From contig NC_079135.1 of NCBI RefSeq assembly GCF_945859705.1, forward strand, positions 29,747,679 through 29,811,678: 64,000 nucleotides of DNA. The letters run 5' to 3'. Positions 48,113 through 57,749 of this stretch are shown in pieces (position 1 is the first letter of the stretch; each line of letters opens with the position of its first letter). Made by a program: the position numbers and the translations under genes. The DNA is from Episyrphus balteatus. Taxonomy: Eukaryota > Arthropoda > Insecta > Diptera > Syrphidae. The notes beneath the pieces are model-generated. The model ran no database searches. It saw nothing but the letters and a program-made list of their open reading frames with translations, and had not been told where the DNA came from.

Positions 48113-49053
48113 TTTTATTAATTAAATTTTTAATTGATGATGATTTAAAGTTTATTAATGGAACTTATTCGTGGTCACAGAAAGAATGGTTTTGAAAAAC
48201 TTGAAATGCTTTGAAAAGAAAAATATGCTTTCAACGAGAGAAATGTCACAAGCATGTGTATTTTGTTTGACGTTTTTGTTTGAAGTTCACAATAGAACTG
48301 TAAGTGCACTTGATTCACAATGATATACAAACAATTTTTTTTAAATTTTGTTTTTAAAATTTTGTATTAAAAATTTTAAATAAAAGACTCTCCCAAAAGA
48401 ATGATGACCCACAACAATAGACAACACCAAAGAAGAGCGACGTCAAAAAACGCCACCGACGACGTTTGGTATGAAAAAATTCCACACCTGAACGTCGAAA
48501 TTCTTTTGTTCAATATTTTGTATACAAAAAAGCTGTCTGAGGCTTGTCGTTGGTAGTAATTGTTAGTGTGGGACAGCTTTAAGGCGAGTTGTACAAACGT
48601 GGTTCAACCTTGGTTAGAGTTTAATTTGGCTATTTCAGTGGATTAGTTTTGTGGTTCAACTTTGGTTCAAGCATGGATTTGGCTATTTTAACATCGTATG
48701 GACATGTATGGTGCTAAACCTTAGCTTTGTGACCGATTCCAAAAGATAAAAGTTGCTGAACCACGAATTAAAAATATTAATACAACATTCTTTGTTTGTT
48801 TTTGTTGTTTATTTTGTGATTGCATGCCTTTGTGCCGGAATACACGGTGATTTTTCAATCGCCTAACCAGTCAGGTTGTTGGCAAGAGGGGTGAGGATGT
48901 TCCTCTTTTTGACGTTTGTTCCCAGAAAATGTAAATTGGAACGTGATTGGCACAACACTGTGTAGCCAGACACTTTCTGAGATGTGTGTGTTTTCTTTTA
49001 TTTTATTATTAATGTTTTGAATTTTTTGTGAATATTTTCTCTCCCTTAAAGAC
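48113..49053. promoter_or_regulatory. RPC5/PIG-C divergent intergenic region, RPC5-proximal part
   Basis: The start codons are 1.4 kb apart and point away from each other, but two MITEs (49055-49163, 49174-49312) occupy the PIG-C side. A 10-bp inverted pair AAGGCGAGTT / AACTCGCCTT (about 48582 and 49385) brackets both and may be the ends of an older element. Repeated TTGGTT and CGTGGTTCAAC segments lie near 48600-48690. No core promoter motif was fixed. Confidence 0.35.
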
Positions 49054-49054
49054 T

Positions 49055-49163
49055 AGTACGTTGCTGATGCGAAACAAAAGTATTTCTCCGTCGAGATTTC
49101 GCAAACATTTCGTTGTCCTCGTAGAGACCGACAAAAAATTTTGTTTCGCATCAGCAGCGTACT
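49055..49163. mobile_element. Hairpin MITE, ~109 bp
   Basis: The ends AGTACGTTGCTGATGCGAAA and its inverse (one mismatch) flank a short core with CTCGTAGAGACCGAC. The duplication is ambiguous (possibly TA). It is adjacent to another MITE. Confidence 0.75.
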
Positions 49164-49173
49164 AAGCTATATT

Positions 49174-49312
49174 AGCTGCGTTCCTTTGGAACTATTTATC
49201 TACTGCTTAGTACTTAAAACTACTTTGAACTACTTTTGCTATACTGAAAAAGTAGTTCAAAGCAGCTTTAAGTACTAAGCAGTAGATAAATATTTCCAAA
49301 GGAACGCAGCTA
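49174..49312. mobile_element. Hairpin MITE, 139 bp, ATT duplication
   Basis: The ends AGCTGCGTTCCTTTGGAA and its exact inverse continue into long arms containing TACTGCTTAGTACTTAAA. ATT flanks both ends (49171-49173, 49313-49315). It lies about 200 bp upstream of the PIG-C start. Confidence 0.85.
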
Positions 49313-49516
49313 TTAACATGAATTTTAAACGTGTTTCCAGCTTAAGGACTTCATAGGTAATTATTTTTTCACTGTGAACTCGCCTTATTCCTCAGCCAAC
49401 CCTGCTTTCAAAAAGTAAGTGACATTTCAAAATGGTAAATAAAAAAATTTGTAAACAAATTTCACAAAATCGTTAATAAAACTCATTTTTTATTTTAATT
49501 AAATTAGTACTCCGCC

Positions 49517-50362
49517 ATGACTACAGATTCCCGTCGTCCATGGAAGAAAAACCTATACGAAAATGTCGACTACGAAGATAACTACACAGATCCATCATTC
49601 CTCCAAGATCTCCAAACAAACATAAACGTCAAGTTCTATACTCTGCCAGAAGCAATTCAAGGTGCTACAAAACTCACCAATCAAATGTCCTGCATAACTG
49701 GATTCCTCATTGTATTCTACTTGCTATTCTATGAAAAAGCATCACCAACTGACATTCTACTACCTAGCGGTTTAGCAACTTGTCTAGGTTATGTTCTTTG
49801 CCATGGTCGTCAATTGAAATTCACCGATTTAATAGAGGATTCCAAAACTCTTCTAGCTGTTTTAATTTTTGGTTATATTTTCTCACCCTTGTTGCACAAA
49901 TTAACCGATGCCATTAGCACGGATACAATTTGTACAATGACAGTTTTTGTATTCATTCTCAATCTTGTATTCCACGATTATGGTCTTGATGTTGCAATGG
50001 TCTCCAAGACGATATCATTGAATGCTGAAATCTTTGGATCAATATGTTTAGCTTCACGATTATCATCTTCTTATAGTGCATTTGTACTTCTTGTGCAATC
50101 AGCAATATTCTTTGTTTTGTATCCAATTTTTACGGCAAGATATTGGAGACCGTGGTATATGGGTCCAATTTTTATTATTTGTTGTTCGTTTTTGTATGGA
50201 ATTTCGACAGAAGGATTTTATATTTATATTGTTATTATTGTTTTTATAAATTTTGTTTGTCCTTTGATATTTGTGTATCAACAGAAATACAAAAGGAATA
50301 TTCATGGACCATGGGATGAAGCTATTGTTGATGAAGCTAGCAGTATTGATAAAGAATTGTAA
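49517..50362 (+). CDS. PIG-C: PIG-C, GPI-GlcNAc transferase subunit
   Basis: Single exon, 281 aa, close to the usual ~290-300 aa. PIG-C is a subunit of the ER-membrane complex that adds GlcNAc to phosphatidylinositol, the first step of GPI-anchor synthesis. The N-terminus has the family signature WKKNLYENVDYEDNYTDPSF. It is followed by about eight hydrophobic segments, including CITGFLIVFYLLFYEKASPT, SKTLLAVLIFGYIFSPLLH and IFIICCSFLYGIS. The C-terminus FVYQQKYKRNIHGPWDEAIV matches the conserved KNIHGPWDEA end. No stop or frameshift. AATAAA at about 50399 is a likely poly(A) signal. It is divergent from RPC5. Confidence 0.96.
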   Translation: MTTDSRRPWKKNLYENVDYEDNYTDPSFLQDLQTNINVKFYTLPEAIQGATKLTNQMSCITGFLIVFYLLFYEKASPTDILLPSGLATCLGYVLCHGRQLKFTDLIEDSKTLLAVLIFGYIFSPLLHKLTDAISTDTICTMTVFVFILNLVFHDYGLDVAMVSKTISLNAEIFGSICLASRLSSSYSAFVLLVQSAIFFVLYPIFTARYWRPWYMGPIFIICCSFLYGISTEGFYIYIVIIVFINFVCPLIFVYQQKYKRNIHGPWDEAIVDEASSIDKEL

Positions 50363-50404
50363 TGTTAAATTAAGATTTATAAGTGAAATTGTTTTTAAAA
50401 TAAA

Positions 50405-51367
50405 TACATAAATACAAAAAATTGAATTTTGTTTTGCTTTTTGAATTTATTGTTTTTTTACAGAGATCAGAAATAAATCTCAACCTTTTGAAAGGTTCTT
50501 TAATAACTCTTATATATTGCCATTTTAAATTAAAGTCATAAAATAACATTTATTTAAAAAAAGAAAAATTTCGGTCAAGGTCTGAGAGAAACCTTTATTT
50601 TGTATTTTTTGAAGTGAAAACTTCTTTAGTATCGTAGTGATTTGAAACAAGATGAAACGAAAACGCGACACCAACATTCAACTTGTTATAACTTTTTTGT
50701 TTCAATAGATAGATGAATGAAATTTGTACTATAGATAGGTAATTAAATAAACTATAAATGTACAAAATTTCAATTAATTTCATATTAAAAATTCTGAGAT
50801 AACGGTAAAAAGATGTTGTTTTTCTACACACGTTATATCTTTTGATCAAAACACCTGTGGAGATCTGTTGACGATGACCAGTGTAGGAATTACCGTAATC
50901 TCAGCTTGAAATTTCGACATAGTTGGCTTTAAAAAATTCTTATTTTTTTCTAGGCATGGTAGAAATATGATTCATACGTCATATAAAAGGTGAAGTAACC
51001 TTTCAGATGATATAAAATTAACTATAGGTTGTCATTTAAAAAAATATATTTAATGGTGTTAAAAGAGAAAAAGATTGATTTTTTTGCTTTTTTGATGAAA
51101 AGTGATTTGGTTTGAAAAAAATAAGCTCTTTTTGTAGATGTTGTATTGACATGGACGATATAAATATTTTGAACTGAAACAATAAGCTTTCAGATGATAT
51201 AAAATTAATATACTAGCTTGTCATATAAAAAACATGTATTTAAAGGAGATAGAATAAAAAATAGGTAGATTTTTTCTTTTTTTTTGCAAGAATTTTTTTT
51301 TTTAAGTTTTCACTTCTACCACTTGTGAATTACACACATGACTTTTTTTATGTTTCGGTCAACGATT
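50405..51367. other. Gene-free stretch with an imperfect direct repeat
   Basis: Two segments (about 50998-51090 and 51185-51280) share TTTCAGATGATATAAAATTAA, TTGTCAT and a following AAAAGAGA..GATTTTTT pattern, suggesting a ~190-bp diverged tandem duplication. No gene recognised. Confidence 0.5.
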
Positions 51368-51595
51368 TCTTTGTATATAAAATCTATAGTACTATCATGA
51401 GAAAAAAACAGCGCCACCAAAAAAGTAAGCTAGCGAACGAACTAAAAAATATGTCAAATTTCAAACAGAAATATATATCTCATCTCCTTACTCCCATTAT
51501 TAATTCGATCTAAGCGCCCTCGCGACCACTCAGGTAACGAACAAACTAAAAAATTGCACTTCATGATAGTACTATAGATTTTATATACAAAGAAC
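51368..51595. mobile_element. Palindromic MITE, ~228 bp
   Basis: The arms TTCTTTGTATATAAAATCTA and on through TAGTACTATCATGA are perfectly inverted at the right end (~33 bp). The core contains two related segments (GCGAACGAACTAAAAAAT / TAACGAACAAACTAAAAAAT). No clear duplication. Confidence 0.7.
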
Positions 51596-51819
51596 AAGTT
51601 AGATTTATTTAATAAATCTCATCTGCAAATTTATCAATTAGAACATCGGTCTCCTGAAATATTCGAAAATGCATTGGTTGTGTTTGTCATCCCAGGGACT
51701 CAAATCACAGTGGAAAGCACATTTTCATAATTACATTTTATTTTAAGCGAAAAGAGATTTAATCTAAAGATCTCAACCTTTAAAAAATAAAATATTTAAT
51801 TTAAAAAATAAAATATAAA

Positions 51820-52115
51820 TCCGAAACACGTCTAAAACGCGTCCGAAACGCCTCCAAAACGTGTCCGAAACGCGTCTAAAACGCGTCCAAAACGCGTCTG
51901 AAACTCGACCAAAACGCGTCCAAAACGCGTCTGAAACGCGTCCAAAACGCGTCTGAAACGCGTCCGAAACGCGTCTGAAATGCGTCCGAAACGCGTCCAA
52001 AACGCTTCTAAAACGCGTCCAATAAGCGTCCAAAACGCGTCAGAAACGCGTCCAAAACGTCCAAAACGCTTCCGAAACGCGTAAAAAACGCGTCTGAAAT
52101 GCGTCCAAAACGCAT
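51820..52115. repeat. 11-bp minisatellite, ~27 units, ACGCGT-rich
   Basis: Units of 11 bp alternate CGCGTCCAAAA and CGCGTCTGAAA with few substitutions; a few units are truncated. The array is rich in CpG and MluI-type ACGCGT sites within otherwise AT-rich DNA. Reading frames across it (Arg-Val-Ser-Asp-Ala repeats on the minus strand) are repeat by-products. Confidence 0.9.
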
Positions 52116-52430
52116 TTATAGATCATGTTATGAGAAATATGTCCTCCAAATTTGAGCTGAATACGAATATACGACTCACCTCGTATTGCTTAATTACAAA
52201 TATTTCAAAATATTTTGTTTTCCAGGAAAACTTTTAAATCATAAGTGTCATTTAGAAAACGGTGTGTGGCGTATGAGTATTTTTTTCATGAAAGTACAGT
52301 GTTAAGTGTTCCCTTTATCGCTTTAACATATAAATCTCAGGTATGGCTTAGAATACGATTTATACGTACATATTCTTTATTCGGCCAACTGAATTTCAAC
52401 TTCTAAAATGAAAATTGTTCATTATAGTAC

Positions 52431-53942
52431 CTATTAGTGGAGTAACTAAAGCTCAAAAATTGGCAATATTAGGGAACCCGGCCGAACAGCTTAGATTTTG
52501 ATGATCTTTTTTTTCAAACGTCGGTAATTAAAAATACTTTAAAGTCTATAGATTAAAAATTGCCGGTGTTGCCGTTTTGATTTTTTAAATTTAATTGAAG
52601 ATTTTTTTGAACAAAAACAAATTTTTTTCAAAAATTTTTCTTAAAATTCATAAATTAATTGATGCCAAAAGATTGTCTAGGAAATTCAAGGAAAAAAAAT
52701 GTATGGGAGTGAGGGACAATCTTCCATAGTTCAAGCGATAGATGCAATTTTCTTATTAATTGACTTCAAACACAAAAAAAATATTTGAACACAACGGCAA
52801 CACCTACAATATTCAAATATACATTTTTTAAAAGTTAGAAGCTTAGTCATATATGTAAAATTAAAATGAAGTTAATTGAATAAACGGCTTTTGAAAGAAT
52901 GGTAATTGAACTCAGATTTTTGAAAAAAAAAAAATTTTAACATGTCGTTTTTTAAACTTGGTCGTAATGTAAAATGCATTTATTTTCAAATTTTTTTGGC
53001 CGCATTTATTATGATTTCAAATTATAAAAGGAAATGTCAATATGTATTACGGTTTATGAAAAAAATTAAAAAGTATTTCATTTTCGAAGAACTTTTTTTA
53101 ATAAAAGTTTTGAAAAAAAAATGTAACTTATTTTTTTTTTTAAGTTCAACATCTAAACATAAAATTATTTTTTATTCATTTAATAACCCTTACTGTTGAA
53201 AGTTAAATAAAAAAAAATTTAAAGTTCCTATTTACCACAGTATTTGAGAAAATTAATTATTTCAATGCAAAAATTCAGTTTTAATAAAAAAAAAAACCAT
53301 TGAAATTGAAGTAATTTTTCATTTTTTTTTCAAAAGTGTGATATATTTTACCTTTTTTGCTTCGAAATTCAACTGATAATATTTATGGCCGAACATTTTT
53401 TTTAAATAAATTCATATTTTATTAGAAAAAGTTTGGAAAAAAGTAATTTTAAATTTTTCTAATAACTTTTTTTTTTTTTAATTCTGAGTTTGAGGACCAT
53501 TTTTTCAAAAAGTATTGATTAAATTTAGTGGATTTAAATTTAAGAGATAAGAATGAGCTTCTGGCTTTTTTAAAATGTATTTTAAAATATTGTAGGTGTT
53601 GCCGTTGTTTTCAAAATATTTTTTTTGTGTTTGAGGTCAGAGTGTTAGAAAATTGCATTTATCGCTTAAACGATGGAAGATTGTCCCTTACTGCCTTTTA
53701 TACATATATTTTCCTTAAATTACCTAGAGAATCTTTTGCTATCATTTGTCTTATGAAATTTAAGCAAAAAAAAATGGTTTTGTTAAAAAGAAATTAATTT
53801 TAATTTTAAAAAACAATACGGCAACACCGGCAATTTTTAATCTATAGACTTTTAAGTATTTTTAATTACCTACGTTTGAAAAAAAAAATCGTCAAAATCA
53901 GAGCTGTTCGGCCGGGTTCCCTAATAATTTGGTTTAGTTACT
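52431..53942. mobile_element. Foldback element, ~1.5 kb, AGGGAACCCGGCCGAACAGC family
   Basis: Both ends contain AGGGAACCCGGCCGAACAGC in inverted orientation, preceded outward by AGTRGAGTAACTAAA. Pairing extends inward for ~350 bp, including ATTGCCGGTGTTGCCG and GATGGAAGATTGTCCCT-like blocks. A third copy of the end begins at 63784 and runs off the window. No transposase is seen. Confidence 0.8.
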
Positions 53943-56900
53943 CTACTATAATATACATTATACAATATTCAAAACGGGTAGAAGAAGAAAAACACTAATT
54001 TTTTTCTTATGTAACTATTTTTTTTTTTATTGATTTGGTTTATTTTTTTAATGTGTTTACAATTCTGTTTGCAACAAACAACTTAATTATTAAAAAAGAA
54101 ATTAAACAAACAAAATGAAAAACATTACAATTGTTTATTTTTATATCATAAATTAATTATTTATAACACACTGCTAAGAACATTATTTTTGTTTTGTTTT
54201 TTTTTTTTTTTTTATTTCTACTAAACATACACAATATAAATATAAAAAAGATTTATTTAAATTTACATTACATCCTTAGAACTAAATATTATATTTAAGA
54301 TATTACAATTTGTTTTGTATTTTTTTAATTTTTCTTATTAAAGTACATTTATTTGTTTTTTTTTTCTGTTTCGTTTAACTAAGTAAATGATTTTTTTTAT
54401 TTTGTATGTAATTTTTGTTTATGTTTCAGAACTAAACACATAAAATTGGTAAATAAGTTTGTTTTATAACCATTTTCTCCAACAAAAACAAGAGCCAAGA
54501 AAAATATCAAACTGAAATATTTTACAAGTAAAAACACGGAAATCAACATTTTTTAAATCAAAACTATTGCAAATTAAATTTTTTTCAAGTTTTTAAAAGT
54601 TAAAATTTGATAAGTTGGCTAAAATTTTGAAGGAATCAAGAAAAATTATGAATCCACTGCGGTAGCTAAAAAAAAACAAAGTTTAAGTTTCAAATCAGGA
54701 CCCAAAATGTATAACTGCAGGTCAGGATCACGATTGATGCTATTTTTTATCCTTGATGATCTCTTTTTGACGAAATAATTTATAGCTGTAAAGGAGCACA
54801 CACTGGTGATAGTATACCGCAAGCGGTATTACTTTACAATTTTCTACGTACCGCTAACGTGTGTAGTATGGTGAATACTTCTAAAGTAAATTTATACAAA
54901 AATCGATGTTCACAAAACTCATGGAACCTTGCCGAGGCAAGTATTTGCACCTTGGAAGTCTACTACTTAAGTAGAAGTCAGATTACTTGTATTAACTTCT
55001 TTCCGAAATCGTCATTTACATAACATTCCAGATAGATTAGAAGAAGAGTTGTTTAACCCTCTGTCGGCACACGGGTGCAAATTTGGCAGGACAAAAATGA
55101 AAAGTGGTCACAGAAAAGAGTCTTTATAAGGGTGAAAATACATTTTTTTGGAATTGTGAATACAGTATTCGAATTCTTTGGAAAATTCTACATCAATTTC
55201 ATATTCTCCATAAAATAGTGAGACCGAAAAAAGTTCTAGCGTCATGAAAAAGTATAATATAAATTCGCAAAAAGGAGGTGTGCCCACAGAGGGTTAATAA
55301 TTTAAAGGTTTAGAGACAGTTTAAATAGGGCGAGATATTTACACGAAACGTCTTATCACAGGACCTAAATTAACGAAAATGTTCGTCATTTTGACTGCTG
55401 ACTTGCTTCGCTCTAGAATCCAATCGTGGGCCTCGCAAGTTTTGTTTAAACTGTCCTTTATATCAATTTTGATATTAAATAGAAGACTGTCAAAAGTAAC
55501 CATGCATTGGTTTGGAGGATTTTTGTTTATTAAACATTCAGAACATTAAACATCGTGCCCTATCGAGGTATGCATTCGGAATTGGAAAAATATCTATCCA
55601 ATGCAACTGAGAATTTAAATAGCCAATTTTTAATACTTATGCGTTAAATTTTGCCCAAAGTATTACGAACAAAATAGTTATGCATTTTTTTTTTTTTTTC
55701 AGAAAATGAAATTTATTTAAATCTTCATATCTCTTTTCATGGAAGGACATCTGGAATGCAAGTTGAGCTCTAATCGGGTTGATCTCAGAAAATGTCCCTG
55801 TTTTGATTTGAAATAATGTTTTGTGTGAGGCCAACTGAATGCAGTTTCGATACATTTTTGTTTTCTTCATGAATTTTTGGACCTGCCTTTTTTTTGGCGA
55901 ATGCATCGGAACGTGTCGTATGCTATCGCCTTTTGAACTGGGTTTTTCCGGGTTTCTCCTTTGTGCAGGACAGTACCAGCTTCGTCAGCCATGCTGTATT
56001 TTATACATGCGTTATTTTTGACGAGAACACTTCCTCGGATTTTCTTGACTCTAAAGTTATTTCTTATTGTAATCTTTAAACAACAACAACTTGAAAGTGC
56101 TATAAGTTATCAGACCAGTTACAAAGGCTTGTAAACGTACACTACATACAAGCTTCCTCACCCACAATATGTATCAATACCAAATGAATCTTTCCATACT
56201 TCCGTTTTGGAACCTCTTCCAAACGAATTGTCTAAATGATCCATGTTCAAATTAAAGTTAAAAATTATAACAGAACTTCATAATGTTGTATCACTCTTTT
56301 TAAAACTAAGCCCTAATTTTTTAATCGGCAGTTAGACTATCAGACGAATAATGTCTATATAAAAAAAAAGTTTATTCATAGCTAAAAGCTTTAACTGAGG
56401 TTTATCAGGCTAATGAAAAAATGGCTCTAAAACCAAATAAGATATTTATATTTTTCCTTTTGGTTTTGCGAATTCATCATTTCTTGAATTTATAAGAGAC
56501 AGGAATAAAGTTTCAACTTTTACTCATCTATTTTTTTACTAACGCACATTGCACACTCATTTACTGAATTATAATAATTTCAGTATTTATGAAGTCTAAA
56601 TTTTAAAACAAAAACAAACAAAAAATAATAATAAATCTACAATCAACATCACTTTTGTCTTCGAGACAATTAATAATTTTTTGTTATACATAATATTGTT
56701 ATATTATAATGCTTTTTTTAAATTTGAATTTGTTTTTTATTAAGCTCACCTAGGGTTTGTTTTTTTTTTTTTTTATAAACTGTTACAAAGACTAACAACA
56801 TTATAAAAAATTGTTAACGTTTAAATTTTCAAATTCAACTAATTTTTGTTTAAATATTTGAAATGTTTGGGTTTTTCTTCAGTTTTTTTTTTTGTTTAAA

Positions 56901-57044
56901 TTTTTTTTTTAAATCTATTGAATCAATATTTTGCATTTTTGTGGTCTGATGGGTTTTAACCTTTGTTTGCGCTTGGCAAAACACATATTCTTTTTACGAG
57001 AATATGTATTTTTTGTCTTGTTGTTTTGTTTAATATGTAGTCAT
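53943..57044. other. Gene-free stretch downstream of ZnT
   Basis: No gene recognised. It includes the 3' untranslated region of the zinc transporter near 57044, long poly-T tracts, and a TGCCCTATCGAGGTATGC fragment (55556) of the 16991-type MITE. Confidence 0.4.
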
Positions 57045-57749
57045 TTAGCCATTGGCAGTTGGAGGAGAAATAGCCGCTTTGTTATTGCACTGGCAATGCA
57101 TATTGTTCAGTCTGTTTTTGTTGTTTTCTTCATTGTGAATCTCACAGTGTCCGTGCTCATTGCAGTTGTTAAGTGGCTCGTCGTCATCATTTTTATGTTC
57201 CATGGATTCAGAGTGTTTATTGTTGTTTGTAGTTGTTACTTCAACAGTTGATACTCTGAGAACCAATGGACTTGCTGCACTACTTACAACAGCAGCAGCA
57301 ATAGCCTCTGGTGGGCTACTGCAATTATTATCTTTATCATCATCTGCCTTAAGGAGTAGTCTTCGTTGAGAGTTGGGTGTTCTTTTTAGTGCACTGGCGA
57401 ATATATGTGCATTTGGTAAACGGCTTTCAGACTTTCTAAATGGTGGCGGTAATTTGTTGACAAAGTTCAATTCGAATTTACTACTTGTTGTTGTTGTTGT
57501 TGGAGCAGTAGCCGATATGGATGATGGTGATGATGATGATAATAATGATGCTGCGGTTAATTGGCTTTTCTTTTCTTTTATTCCTGCTGATAAATTAGAC
57601 GATGATGATAGTGAAAATAGTTTTTGTGGTGATTCTGAATGTTGTTGTTCCTGGTTTTGTAATTGGTTTTGGTTTGAATTTTCTTGTTGTTTAGTTTGAT
57701 TTTGATGATGAAGTCTAACTGGCTTTTTATTTTGGCTTTTATTTTGTCA
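57045..57749 (-). CDS. Candidate stop-readthrough extension of the zinc transporter (233 codons)
   Basis: The transporter's last exon reads ..DKTKVIV then UGA, followed by C (UGA-C, the leakiest context known in flies). The same frame continues without another stop for 233 codons, ending ISPPTANG before TAA. The extension is Gln/Asn/Ser-rich at first (poly-Ser, poly-Thr tracts). It then has a more ordered part, SRLPNAHIFASALKRTPNSQ, and near the end a His/Cys cluster CNEHGHCEIHNEEN with MHCQC. No alternative splice that would skip the UGA is obvious. It could instead be a chance open frame, helped by CAA/AAC/TCA-type repeats, or a recent nonsense mutation. Confidence 0.65.

Noticed and set aside
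48582..49385. Possible element bounded by AAGGCGAGTT inverted pair
   Set aside because: Only 10 bp of pairing and no target duplication; mentioned in the intergenic entry but not called.
51773..52033. 86-codon Arg/Val/Ser/Asp-repeat frame
   Set aside because: Direct translation of the 11-bp minisatellite.
57160..57699. Plus-strand frames opposite the ZnT last exon
   Set aside because: Their poly-Val, poly-Asp and Ser runs mirror the CAA/CAT/TCA repeats of the antisense coding frame; no independent signature.
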